Positions 41,960 to 50,388 of a stretch of DNA of 64,000 bases are shown piece after piece. The position numbers and the translations under genes are program-made. The stretch covers positions 1-64,000 of the forward strand of contig JAEDMJ010000005.1 in NCBI GenBank assembly GCA_016303065.1, given 5' to 3'. Position 1 is the stretch's first letter. Every line of letters starts with the position of its first letter. Origin of the DNA: Clostridiales bacterium. Lineage in GTDB: Bacteria; Bacillota; Clostridia; Oscillospirales; QAMX01. Under the pieces are notes generated by a model. The model did no database searches and had not been told where the DNA came from. It saw only the letters and a program-made list of their open reading frames with translations.

Positions 41960-41998
41960 TTGGGCAGTTTCCCCCTTTCCGTATTGAATACGGACAAT

Positions 41999-42027
41999 AT
42001 TTTACCATATGCGGCCTTATGCCGCAA
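41999..42027 (-). promoter_or_regulatory. Promoter of helD-mrnC
   Basis: TTGCGG and TAAAAT with a 17-base spacer on the minus strand, about 40 bases upstream of the ATG. It is divergent from the promoter at 42031-42059 with only three bases between the two -35 boxes. Confidence 0.7.
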
Positions 42028-42030
42028 GTC

Positions 42031-42059
42031 TTGAAATGTGAATTGTATCATGATATAAT
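42031..42059 (+). promoter_or_regulatory. Promoter of the DMT transporter leader
   Basis: TTGAAA and TATAAT with a 17-base spacer. The transporter ATG is 160 bases downstream, leaving a leader of about 150 bases. Confidence 0.85.
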
Positions 42060-42096
42060 ATATACAAGAAAAAGGGATTATTTCCTGACGGATCAA

Positions 42097-42196
42097 GCGG
42101 GAAAGATTTTTGACGGCCGTGTCCGCAGGCCTGCGCGCAGGCCTGAGGTTTTTTCTTTCCCTTTGTTTTTCCCGCCTGACGGCGGTTTTTATTTTT
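42097..42196 (+). promoter_or_regulatory. Attenuator-like leader of the DMT transporter, two tandem terminators
   Basis: Terminator 1 is CAGGCC-TGCGCGCA-GGCCTG (42126-42145) followed by AGG and six T. Terminator 2 is CCGCC-TGAC-GGCGG (42172-42185) followed by five T, A and five T. GCGGGAAAG at 42097-42105 can pair with CTTTCCC (42155-42161), enclosing terminator 1, or with TTTCCCGC (42168-42175), which would break terminator 2. This is the logic of an attenuator or riboswitch. I match it to no known riboswitch class. Confidence 0.6.
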
Positions 42197-42218
42197 GTCG
42201 GAACAGGGTATATGAGTC

Positions 42219-43133
42219 ATGAAAAAGAAATCGGTACTTGCCGTTGCGGCGATAATCGCTACGACAATAATTTGGGGCGCAAACTTCGTCATTCTCCAGA
42301 TCGCTTCCGGCGCCGGGGTTCCGGCGGGGGCGATGGTTACGATCCGTTTCGGCCTGGCGGCGCTGGCGGTCGGGCTGATCTTCCGTAAGCGTCTGAAAAA
42401 ATTTACGGGAAAAGAGCTTTTTCAGGGCACGCTTGCCGGTTTTTTCATGATCGCCGCTTTTTATCTCCAGACCCTCGGCGCAGAATATACTTCCGCGGCA
42501 AACAACGGGTTCATAACCCAGCTCAACGCGGTTCTCGTGCCCTTTGCCGCCTGGATTATGACCGGAAAACGGCCGAGATGGAACGTGTACCCGGCGCTTT
42601 TGATGTGCGTCTGCGGGGTTTTTGCGGTCACATACTGGGAAGCGGGGGCAAGCTTCGGCCCGGGAGATATCCTGACGGCTGCCTGCGCGGTGTTTTTCGG
42701 ACTTCACATGGCGTATTTGGGCAAGATCGCGGGAACGATGGACTATATGAAGCTCGTGTTTTTACAGCTTGCGTCGTCTTTTGTCTTCACGGTGCCGATC
42801 TTTCTGGCAAGGGATATGTGGCTTTTGGGCGGTGTTGACTGGGCAAAGGGACTTCCTGCGGTGCTGTACCTTGCGATTATGGCGACGCTGGTGTGCTACC
42901 TGCTCCAGACCTGGGCCATAAGGTACGTCAATTCAGGCACGACGGCGATACTGACGGCAAGCGAGGGCGTTTGGTGCGGGATCTTTTCGGTGCTTTTCGG
43001 TTTCAACTCCTTCTCCTGGGGATATGTTGTCGGCGGTCTTTTGATATTTTTGTCCGCGGCGGTCGGGGAATGGAAGCCCGGAATGTTCAGAAAAAAAGGC
43101 AAAAACGTGTCTGACAAGCTTGAAAGCGATTGA
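42219..43133 (+). CDS. DMT-family (EamA) transporter
   Basis: Membrane protein of 304 residues with ten predicted helices in two EamA halves (about 10-140 and 155-290). Each half has the family pattern, for example IIWGANFVILQIASG in the first and ILTASEGVWCGIFSVLFGF in the second. It probably exports a metabolite; the substrate is unknown. The ribosome binding site before ATG 42219 is weak (CAGGG). The leader with two terminators suggests control by early termination. The -35 box of the next promoter overlaps its stop codon. Confidence 0.9.
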   Translation: MKKKSVLAVAAIIATTIIWGANFVILQIASGAGVPAGAMVTIRFGLAALAVGLIFRKRLKKFTGKELFQGTLAGFFMIAAFYLQTLGAEYTSAANNGFITQLNAVLVPFAAWIMTGKRPRWNVYPALLMCVCGVFAVTYWEAGASFGPGDILTAACAVFFGLHMAYLGKIAGTMDYMKLVFLQLASSFVFTVPIFLARDMWLLGGVDWAKGLPAVLYLAIMATLVCYLLQTWAIRYVNSGTTAILTASEGVWCGIFSVLFGFNSFSWGYVVGGLLIFLSAAVGEWKPGMFRKKGKNVSDKLESD

Positions 43134-43158
43134 CACGGACCGATTGCTGGGTTATAAT
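43130..43158 (+). promoter_or_regulatory. Promoter of the SPFH/zinc-ribbon/TPM operon
   Basis: TTGACA and TATAAT with a 17-base spacer, 55 bases before the ATG. The -35 box covers the eamA stop codon. Confidence 0.88.
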
Positions 43159-43213
43159 TTAATTTGATGGATGCATTCTGCGTTCGTTTGGATTTTGAAA
43201 GGAGATCTTTTTT

Positions 43214-44611
43214 ATGGGACTTATAAGAGCTGCGGCCGCCGCGGTCGGCGGAACAGTTTCCGATCAGTGGAGAGAGTACTTCTACTGTGAATCTCTCAGC
43301 GCGGATACCCTTGCCGCAAAGGGGCAGAAACGCGTGTCGGGACGCTCATCCAACACGAAAGGCGGAGACAATATTATTTCCAACGGTTCCGTGATCGCCG
43401 TTGCGGACGGTCAGTGCATGATGATCGTCGAGCAGGGCAAGGTTGTTGAGGTCTGCGCGGAGCCGGGAGAGTTCAAGTGGGATTCTTCGACCGAGCCCAG
43501 CATTTTCTGCGGAAAACTCGGAAAAAGCATTTTGAACACTTTCAAAACCATCGGCCGCCGTTTTTCCTTCGGAGGAGACACGGCAAAGGATCAGCGCGTT
43601 TATTATTTCAATACGAAAGAAATCGTCGAGAACAAATACGGGACGGCAAACCCCGTGCCTTTCCGCGTCGTCGACAGAAACATCGGTCTTGACATCGACA
43701 TTTCCGTCAGATGCAACGGACTTTATTCCTATAAGATCGTGGACCCCCTGCTTTTCTATACAAACGTCTGCGGAAACTTTGCCGACACATACGAGCGAAG
43801 CGAGATCGACGGAATGCTCAAGGCAGAGCTGCTGACGGCGCTTCAGCCGGCCTTTGCAAAGCTTTCCGAAATGGGTATCAGATACAGCGCTTTGCCGGGG
43901 CACACTATGGAGATTGCCGACGCGCTCAACGAGGTTCTGAGTTCGAAGTGGGCGGATCTGCGCGGACTGCGCGTTGCGTCCTTTGCGATTAACTCCGTCA
44001 CGGCCTCGAAAGAGGACGAAGAGCTTATCAAACAGGCCCAGCGCACCGCCATGCTCCGCGACCCCGGAATGGCAGGCGCAACGCTTGTCGGCGCTCAGGC
44101 GGAGGCCATGAAGGCTGCCGCGGCGAACGAAGGCGGCGCGATGCTCGGCTTCATGGGAATGAACGCCGCGGTTTCGGCCGGCGGAGCGGGCGCCCAGAAC
44201 TTTTTTGCAATGAGCCAGCAGCAGGCAGCGCAGCAGCAGGCGCAGAGACCGGCTGCGGACGGGTGGAGCTGTTCGTGCGGCGCGAAAAACACGGGAAAGT
44301 TCTGTGCCGAATGCGGCGCCCCGCGCCCCGCGCCGGTTTCCGGAGAGGGAAGCTGGGTCTGTTCGTGCGGAACAAAAAACAGCGGGAAATTCTGCCTTGA
44401 GTGCGGAAGCCCCAGACCGGCTTCCGACGAATGGGTGTGCTCCTGCGGAAAACGTACAAAGGGCAGGTTTTGTCCCGAGTGCGGAAGTCCGAGACCCTCG
44501 GCGGTGAAGAGACGCTGCGGAAAGTGCGGCTGGGAACCGGAGGATCAGGCGCATCCGCCGAAATTCTGCCCCGAGTGCGGAGATATATTTGACGACAACG
44601 ATATCATATAA
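43214..44611 (+). CDS. SPFH-domain protein with C-terminal zinc ribbons (YdjI-like)
   Basis: Protein of 465 residues. Residues 1-300 match the SPFH domain of the Bacillus YdjI / virion core protein type (DQWREYFYCESL near the start, GTANPVPFRVVDRNIGLDIDI in the core). A Gln/Ala-rich linker with QQQAAQQQAQ follows. The C-terminus has four CxCG or CxxCG zinc-ribbon modules (WSCSCGAKNTGKFCAECG and three like it). AAAGGAGATC precedes the ATG. SPFH proteins form rings at membranes. It is first of a three-gene operon with YdjG- and YdjH-like genes. In Bacillus YdjGHI act with PspA in membrane stress; no pspA is seen in this window. Confidence 0.87.
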   Translation: MGLIRAAAAAVGGTVSDQWREYFYCESLSADTLAAKGQKRVSGRSSNTKGGDNIISNGSVIAVADGQCMMIVEQGKVVEVCAEPGEFKWDSSTEPSIFCGKLGKSILNTFKTIGRRFSFGGDTAKDQRVYYFNTKEIVENKYGTANPVPFRVVDRNIGLDIDISVRCNGLYSYKIVDPLLFYTNVCGNFADTYERSEIDGMLKAELLTALQPAFAKLSEMGIRYSALPGHTMEIADALNEVLSSKWADLRGLRVASFAINSVTASKEDEELIKQAQRTAMLRDPGMAGATLVGAQAEAMKAAAANEGGAMLGFMGMNAAVSAGGAGAQNFFAMSQQQAAQQQAQRPAADGWSCSCGAKNTGKFCAECGAPRPAPVSGEGSWVCSCGTKNSGKFCLECGSPRPASDEWVCSCGKRTKGRFCPECGSPRPSAVKRRCGKCGWEPEDQAHPPKFCPECGDIFDDNDII

Positions 44612-44643
44612 ATAGAAAATTTTCACCGAAAGGGGAAGATTAA

Positions 44644-45723
44644 ATGGGCGAGGCGCAGGAATATAAATGCCCTGCCTGCGGGGGCGGTCTTGTCTACGGC
44701 GCGAATTCGGGGGACATGGTCTGCGAATTCTGCGACAGCCATTTTACGCTCCAGCAGCTTGAGGACATAAAATCCGCGGAAGAGGAAGCGGCTTCGGCGG
44801 AGAATTCAATCGGATGGGACGAATACCGGCAGACGGAGGAGAGCGGCGATTTTGCCGCGCTGATCTGTCCCTCCTGCGGAGCGGAGATCGTCACGGACGA
44901 GACGACTGCGGCGACGGAGTGCGTTTACTGCGGAAATCCCGCGGTGATACGCAAAAAGCTCAGCGGAATATTCAAGCCGGACTGGGTGATACCGTTCAAA
45001 ACGACGAAAAAGCAGGCGGTGGACGCGCTTAAAAAGCTTTACAGGGGCAAAAAGCTTCTGCCGGATGCTTTTACCCAGGACAACCGGGTCGAAAAGGTTG
45101 CGGGGATGTATGTCCCGTACTGGCTGTACGACTGCGACGCAAGCGCGCATATGACCTACAACGCGTCGAGAGTATCCGTTTACAGCGACGCAAAGTTCAA
45201 CTATACGCGCACGGACAAATATCTCATAACCCGCTCGGGAAACGCCCGATTCAGCAGAATCCCCGTGGACGGGTCGACAAAGCTTGACAACAGGTATACT
45301 GAAGCCATCGAGCCCTACGACTATTCTGAGCTTGTGGATTTTCGGGATATGTATCTTTCGGGGTACATGGCCGACAGGTACGACGTTGAGGCAAAGGACT
45401 GCAATCCCCGGGCGGATGAGCGCGTGCGTCAGAGCATGGCGGATGAGTTTGCGCGGACGATACAGGGCTATTCTTCGGTGACGCTCAAATCCGCAAACGT
45501 CAGCAACTCAAACGGAAAGGTGCACTATGCGCTTATGCCGGTTTGGATGCTGAACACAAAGTACAAAGATAAAACCTACACCTTTGCAATGAACGGACAG
45601 ACCGGAAAAATGATCGGCGAGCTCCCGGTCGACAGGGGCAAGGCCTTCAAACAGTTCCTCCTCTGGGGCGGAATATGCTCTTTGGCCGCATCGGCGGCTG
45701 CGCTTCTTACGATGCTGATATAG
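44644..45723 (+). CDS. Zinc-ribbon membrane protein (YdjG-like)
   Basis: Protein of 359 residues. Two N-terminal zinc ribbons: CPACGGGL with CEFC (residues 8-30) and CPSCGAEI with CVYC (about 77-100). The middle part, with DWVIPFKTTKKQAVDALKKLY and GMYVPYWLYDCD, matches the YdjG family. One hydrophobic helix closes the chain (about 338-359). It therefore sits in the membrane with its bulk in the cytoplasm. ATG follows AAAGGGGAAGATTAA. It is 32 bases after the SPFH gene and 18 before the TPM gene. Confidence 0.86.
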   Translation: MGEAQEYKCPACGGGLVYGANSGDMVCEFCDSHFTLQQLEDIKSAEEEAASAENSIGWDEYRQTEESGDFAALICPSCGAEIVTDETTAATECVYCGNPAVIRKKLSGIFKPDWVIPFKTTKKQAVDALKKLYRGKKLLPDAFTQDNRVEKVAGMYVPYWLYDCDASAHMTYNASRVSVYSDAKFNYTRTDKYLITRSGNARFSRIPVDGSTKLDNRYTEAIEPYDYSELVDFRDMYLSGYMADRYDVEAKDCNPRADERVRQSMADEFARTIQGYSSVTLKSANVSNSNGKVHYALMPVWMLNTKYKDKTYTFAMNGQTGKMIGELPVDRGKAFKQFLLWGGICSLAASAAALLTMLI

Positions 45724-45741
45724 AGGGAGGGGCAGAGAACC

Positions 45742-46578
45742 GTGAAAAAAACAGTGTGCATACTGCTTTTGGCAGCCGTGTTGCTTTCAATGGGAGGAGC
45801 CGCGTCGGCGCTTTTTGAGCGCGCAAATGTGCGGGTGCTTGACAGAGTGCTGGACGGGGCGGAGCTTCTTTCGGACGAGGAGGAGGCGGACCTTGAAACA
45901 TACATATCAAAAGTTTCGGAAAAGTACAATTTTGACATTCTCGTTCTGACGGTAAACAGCGATGTCGGGGACATCGAGGTCTGGTCCGAGGGAATATACG
46001 ATCTGGACGGCTACGGTTACGGCCTCGGAAACGACGGAATACTCCTTGTCTTCAGCATGTATACCTCCGAGTGGCTGATATCCGCCACCGGGTACGGAGA
46101 GACTGCTTTCACCGATTACGGCCGAAACCGCATCGGAGACATCGTTGCGGACGATCTGGCCCGCGGGGATTACGAAAAGGCCTTTGACCGTTTTGTCGGT
46201 CTTTCGGAAAAATTTCTCAGGCAGGCCGCAAAGGGTTCGCCCTTTGACTACGGCAACAGATACCGCACCTTTTCGGACTATGCCGTCAGGATCGTCATCG
46301 GCGTTGCGGTGGGCTGCATTATGGGTGCGCTGATAGTCGCCGGGCAGAAAAAAGGCATGAATACCGCCCTGTTCCGCCGGAATGCAACAAGCTATATGGA
46401 CGAGGGCTCCCTTGTTCTGACGGGGGGGCGGGACGTGTTCCTGACGAGCATCGTAACCAAAACTCCGAAAGCTCCGCCTCCCCAGCAGAGGGGAAGCGGC
46501 GGCGGTTCTTCGGGAGGCGGAGGAGGTCACACAGCTCCCTCCGGAGGCCACCACGCAAGCTCGCGCGGGAAAATCTGA
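45742..46578 (+). CDS. TPM-domain membrane protein (YdjH-like)
   Basis: Protein of 278 residues. A signal peptide ends near residue 23. The TPM domain (about 28-160) has VLDGAELLSDEEEADLETYI and GLGNDGILLVFSM. A membrane helix lies at about 190-212. The cytoplasmic tail ends with Gly/Ser/His-rich sequence. TPM proteins form the third part of the YdjGHI complex that recruits PspA in Bacillus. GGGAGGGGCAGAGAACC precedes the GTG-independent start; the ORF begins at GTG 45742. The operon ends at a terminator. Confidence 0.85.
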   Translation: MKKTVCILLLAAVLLSMGGAASALFERANVRVLDRVLDGAELLSDEEEADLETYISKVSEKYNFDILVLTVNSDVGDIEVWSEGIYDLDGYGYGLGNDGILLVFSMYTSEWLISATGYGETAFTDYGRNRIGDIVADDLARGDYEKAFDRFVGLSEKFLRQAAKGSPFDYGNRYRTFSDYAVRIVIGVAVGCIMGALIVAGQKKGMNTALFRRNATSYMDEGSLVLTGGRDVFLTSIVTKTPKAPPPQQRGSGGGSSGGGGGHTAPSGGHHASSRGKI

Positions 46579-46599
46579 ATTCAAAAAAACAGAGGGACT

Positions 46600-46640
46600 A
46601 AAAAGCTCTGCGCCGTGAATTCTCGGCGCAGAGCTTTTTT
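46600..46640 (+). terminator. Terminator of the SPFH operon
   Basis: AAAAAGCTCTGCGCCG pairs with CGGCGCAGAGCTTTTTT around an eight-base loop. It shares the core GCTCTGCGCCG with the terminator at 36967-37031. Confidence 0.9.
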
Positions 46641-46731
46641 GCCGGCGCAAGCCTATATTTTCAAAGCGTTTCATAGATATAATATGTATTTAACGCTCCG
46701 GATCCCGGGATTAAGGGGAGGGGAAAAACAT

Positions 46732-48093
46732 ATGTCCGTGTTTTTTGAGGCCGCCGAAAAGCTTGCCGGCGCTTTTTGGGGGCTTCCGGCTCTTGTGCTT
46801 TTTGTCGGGGGAGGGCTCTATGCTTCGGTGAGACTGAAATTCGTGCAGTTTCGCTGTCTTGGACGCGCCTTTCGTGAAACTCTGAAGGGTTCGGAAAAAA
46901 GCGCCGAAGGCCCGACGCCGATTGAAGCGCTGGCGGCTTCGCTTGGGGCGGTGATGGGGCCGGGAAACATCGTCGGAGTGAGCTCGGCGATACTTCTCGG
47001 CGGAGCGGGCGCGGTGTTTTGGATGTGGGTGTCGGCATGGCTCGGAATGGCGCTGAGATTTGCCGAGAGCTTTCTCGCCGTAAAATACCGCGTCGAAAAA
47101 AACGGAGAGCGGCGGGGCGGGGCGATGTACATCTTCAGGGCAAAAAAAATGCCGGCGATGGCGGCGGCGTTTGCCGGAGCGGGGATCATTGTGTCGCTTA
47201 CGATGGCCGACGCGGTTCCGGCCTCCGCTCTCGGAAACGCGCTTGCCGGAGCGTGGAACATTCCTCCCGCCGTCACCGGCGCGGTGATGGCGGCTTTTAC
47301 GGCGGCGGTGGTGTTCGGAGGCGCGAAGCGCATTACCGGTGCGGCCCAGATAACCGTTCCGGTGCTCTGCGTTTTCTATGCGCTTCTGACAGGCGCGGCA
47401 ATTGTCTGCCGTCCCGCAAAAGCCGTATCGGCCCTGGCGGAGATATTTTCAGAGGCTTTTTCCCTTCGCGCCGGAGCCGGAGGACTTTTGGGCGGCGCGC
47501 TGAGGCACGGGCTTTCAAAGGGCGTTTTTTCGCACGAGGCGGGCATGGGCACTGATCCGCTTTTGGCCGCGTCGACAAGCGAAAACGATGCGTACCGTCA
47601 GGCGCTCGTGTCAATGACGGGGCCTTTCCTTGACACTGTTGTGTTCTGCAGCTTTACGGCGATTGCGGTGCTTACGGCGCAGAATGCCGGGAACGACCCC
47701 GCCTCAATGGCGCGAACGGCTTTTTCGGAGTTTTTTCCGGGGTTCGGGGGATGGGCGTCGGATGTGACCCTGACGCTTTTGGTGCTGGCAACGCTTTCCT
47801 CGTGGGCTTTTTACGGGGAGGTCTGTGTAAAATATTTCAGCGACAGGAAATTATTTGTAAACCTCTACCGCGGGTTATACTGCGCCGTTCCGCTGATTTC
47901 GGCGGGAGCGGATCTTTCAAAGCTGCTTGTGATAGGCGATCTGACGACTGCAATCATGGCGGTGCCCAATGTGATTTTGTGTATTTTGTTGATATGTGAA
48001 GTAAAAACCGCCGAAGAAAGGCGATTAATCGGTACATCTTCCGTTGACAAAATGCGCGGAAAAAGGTATCATAATTATACTGAAAAATTATGA
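46732..48093 (+). CDS. Sodium:alanine symporter family (AGCS) transporter
   Basis: Sodium-coupled amino-acid importer of 453 residues with about 11 hydrophobic helices. Family segments are ALAASLGAVMGPGNIVGVSSAI (sodium site region), WMWVSAWLGMALRFAESFLAVKYR and SHEAGMGTDPLLAA. I chose ATG 46732, which follows GGGGAGGGGAAAAACAT; the open frame extends upstream over the previous terminator. Only a -10 box (TATAAT at 46678) is clear upstream. Its stop overlaps ATG 48090, but the next gene probably starts at 48111 from an own promoter. Confidence 0.93.
   Translation: MSVFFEAAEKLAGAFWGLPALVLFVGGGLYASVRLKFVQFRCLGRAFRETLKGSEKSAEGPTPIEALAASLGAVMGPGNIVGVSSAILLGGAGAVFWMWVSAWLGMALRFAESFLAVKYRVEKNGERRGGAMYIFRAKKMPAMAAAFAGAGIIVSLTMADAVPASALGNALAGAWNIPPAVTGAVMAAFTAAVVFGGAKRITGAAQITVPVLCVFYALLTGAAIVCRPAKAVSALAEIFSEAFSLRAGAGGLLGGALRHGLSKGVFSHEAGMGTDPLLAASTSENDAYRQALVSMTGPFLDTVVFCSFTAIAVLTAQNAGNDPASMARTAFSEFFPGFGGWASDVTLTLLVLATLSSWAFYGEVCVKYFSDRKLFVNLYRGLYCAVPLISAGADLSKLLVIGDLTTAIMAVPNVILCILLICEVKTAEERRLIGTSSVDKMRGKRYHNYTEKL
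48044..48072 (+). promoter_or_regulatory. Promoter of lysA inside the end of the symporter gene
   Basis: TTGACA and TATCAT with a 17-base spacer. The predicted transcript starts near 48079 and leaves about 30 bases before ATG 48111. Confidence 0.75.
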
Positions 48094-48110
48094 GTATTAC
48101 GGAGCAGCCC

Positions 48111-49394
48111 ATGGACACTTACGAAGGAACCAAGAGACCGTTTGTCACAAAAGCACAGATTGAGGAGATAGTGAAGACCTATCCCACGCCTTTCCATATA
48201 TACGACGAAAAAGGGATAAAAGAAAATGCCCGCAGACTTATGGACGCGTTTTCATGGAATCCCGGATACAGGGAGTTTTTTGCGGTCAAGGCGACCCCTT
48301 CTCCGGTTATACTCAAAATGCTCTGCGACATGGGCTGCGGTCTTGACTGCTCGTCGCTGACCGAGCTGATGCTGGCCAACGCCATCGGCGTCGGCGGGGA
48401 CAGGATCATGTTCTCGTCCAACGCCACCCCGGCGGAAGAGTTTGTCTATGGACGCAAGCTCAACGCCATAATCAACCTTGACGACATCACCCACATCGAT
48501 TTTCTTGCGGAGAACGGCGGCATTCCGAAGCTTGTTTCGTGCCGTTTCAACCCCGGAAAGTTTGCGATAAGCAACGCTATCATGGACGCGCCTTCCAACG
48601 CAAAGTACGGCTTTACCAGGGATCAGATCAGATTTGGCTTCAAGCGGCTCAAGGAGCTCGGCGCGGAGAAATTCGGCCTTCACGCATTCCTTTCCTCCAA
48701 CACATCGACGGAGGGCTATTACCCCGCGCTTGCCGGCGTTTTGTTTGAGCTTGCCGCGGAGCTTGCCGACAAATACGGATATGAGATCGACTTTATAAAC
48801 CTTTCCGGCGGCATCGGCGTTCCCTATTATCCCGACCAGAAGCCCAATGACATATACCGTATCGCCGACGGGGTCAGAAAGGTCTTTGAACAGATCATGG
48901 TTCCCGCGGGCCTCGGAAACGTCAAGATCTACACCGAGCTGGGCCGGTATATGCTTGCGCCCTACGGCGCGCTCGTCGCCACTGCCATACACAGCAAGCA
49001 CACCTACAAGGAATACATCGGACTTGACGCCTGTGCCTGCGACCTTATGCGTCCGGCAATGTACGGCGCATACCACCATGTCACCGTTCTCGGCAAAGAG
49101 GACGATTTGTGCGACCATGTCTACGATATCACCGGTTCGCTCTGTGAAAACAACGACAAGTTTGCGGTCGACCGCGCTTTGCCGCGCATAGACCGCGGAG
49201 ACTTTATCTATATTCACGACACCGGCGCGCACGGCCACAGCATGGGCTACAACTATAACGGAAAACTCCGCCACGCCGAACTGCTTTTGAAGGAGGACGG
49301 CTCCGTCCAGATGATAAGGAGAGCGGAAAATCCGAAAGATTACTTTGCAACTCTCGACTTCCTTGGCCTGTTCGACTGGGGAGAGAGCAAATGA
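48111..49394 (+). CDS. lysA: Diaminopimelate decarboxylase-like PLP enzyme
   Basis: Fold type III PLP decarboxylase of about 427 residues, the last step to lysine. PLP lysine is in FFAVKATPSP, and LGLDCSS-like GCGLDCSSLTEL follows. Further family segments are SGGIGVPYYPDQ, YTELGRYMLAPYG and CDLMRPAMYGAYHH. The C-terminal HDTGAHGHSMGYNYNG replaces the usual TGAY segment with TGAH, so it is a divergent member and specificity is inferred. ATG 48111 follows ACGGAGCAGCCC; ATG 48090 overlaps the symporter stop but lacks a site. prmA overlaps its end by four bases. Confidence 0.84.
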   Translation: MDTYEGTKRPFVTKAQIEEIVKTYPTPFHIYDEKGIKENARRLMDAFSWNPGYREFFAVKATPSPVILKMLCDMGCGLDCSSLTELMLANAIGVGGDRIMFSSNATPAEEFVYGRKLNAIINLDDITHIDFLAENGGIPKLVSCRFNPGKFAISNAIMDAPSNAKYGFTRDQIRFGFKRLKELGAEKFGLHAFLSSNTSTEGYYPALAGVLFELAAELADKYGYEIDFINLSGGIGVPYYPDQKPNDIYRIADGVRKVFEQIMVPAGLGNVKIYTELGRYMLAPYGALVATAIHSKHTYKEYIGLDACACDLMRPAMYGAYHHVTVLGKEDDLCDHVYDITGSLCENNDKFAVDRALPRIDRGDFIYIHDTGAHGHSMGYNYNGKLRHAELLLKEDGSVQMIRRAENPKDYFATLDFLGLFDWGESK

Positions 49395-50359
49395 AATATA
49401 TTGAAATCAGAATAGAGACTACTCCCGAGGGAATCGAGCCGCTTTCCGACCGTCTCACCATGATCGGAGCGGACGCCTTTTCCATTCAGGACGAGGCGGA
49501 TATGCTGTCTTTTCTTGACAACAACCGCAAATACTGGGACTATATCGACGAAAACCTGCTTTCCGGGATGAAGGGCGTTTCCCGTATCGTTCTCTATGTC
49601 TGCGACGACGAGGCCGGACACGAACTTATGGACGTTCTGCCCGAAGAGCTTTCCTCCCTCAGAGAGGCAAGAAGCGACGTCGACTTCGGTTCCCTGGCAG
49701 TGACCTGTTCCACCGCGGATGACGACGAGTGGCTCAACTCGTGGAGAAAATACTATAAGCCCTTTGCTGTCGGAGACAGGATCTACGTCTGTCCCGAGTG
49801 GGAGGAACCGGGCGAAACGGGAGACCGCGTCGTCTATGTTTCCGATCCCGGGCTTGCCTTCGGAAGCGGAATTCACGAGACGACGCGGCTTTGTATGGAG
49901 CTGCTTGAAAAGAACCTTCCGGCGGGGGGAACCGTGCTCGACATGGGCTGCGGCAGCGGCATTTTGGCTGTCGTGGCGATGCTTTTGGGGGCGAAGAGCG
50001 CCTTCGGTGTCGACGTGGACGACAAAGCCGTTTCCGCCTCGGAAAGAAATGCCGCTCTCAACTCCGTTTCGGACAAATGCACTTTTGTCTGCGGAGATCT
50101 TACTGCGGAGAAAGAGCTTGTCAAAACTCCCGAGGGAGGCTTTGACGTGGTGTGCGCCAATATTGTCGCCGACGTGCTCATATATCTTGCCCCGTACGTC
50201 TGCGAATACCTTAAAAAGGACGGGGCTTTTCTCGCTTCGGGAATAATCGACACAAGGCTGAGCGAGGTTTGCGACGCCTTTGAAAACGCCGGACTCGCCA
50301 TCGTGACCATAAAGCGCGAGAACGGCTGGTGCGCGGTTCTTTCAAGACAGAACCTTTGA
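49391..50359 (+). CDS. prmA: Ribosomal protein L11 methyltransferase
   Basis: SAM-dependent enzyme of 322 residues that methylates ribosomal protein L11. The N-terminal substrate domain is followed by a Rossmann domain with DPGLAFGSGIHETT, the SAM motif VLDMGCGSGILAVVAM and ANIVADVL (the NPPY-like catalytic segment of PrmA). It overlaps lysA by ATGA. The two functions are unrelated, so this is operon packing. Confidence 0.95.
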   Translation: MKYIEIRIETTPEGIEPLSDRLTMIGADAFSIQDEADMLSFLDNNRKYWDYIDENLLSGMKGVSRIVLYVCDDEAGHELMDVLPEELSSLREARSDVDFGSLAVTCSTADDDEWLNSWRKYYKPFAVGDRIYVCPEWEEPGETGDRVVYVSDPGLAFGSGIHETTRLCMELLEKNLPAGGTVLDMGCGSGILAVVAMLLGAKSAFGVDVDDKAVSASERNAALNSVSDKCTFVCGDLTAEKELVKTPEGGFDVVCANIVADVLIYLAPYVCEYLKKDGAFLASGIIDTRLSEVCDAFENAGLAIVTIKRENGWCAVLSRQNL

Positions 50360-50388
50360 CTTCCGGCTCGGGGGTCTTCCCGGGGGGG

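Noticed and set aside
39836..42034. 732-codon open frame on the plus strand
   Set aside because: It lies exactly opposite the helD gene, has no ribosome binding site, and encodes low-complexity Gly/Val/Ala/Phe-rich sequence typical of antisense frames in GC-rich DNA.
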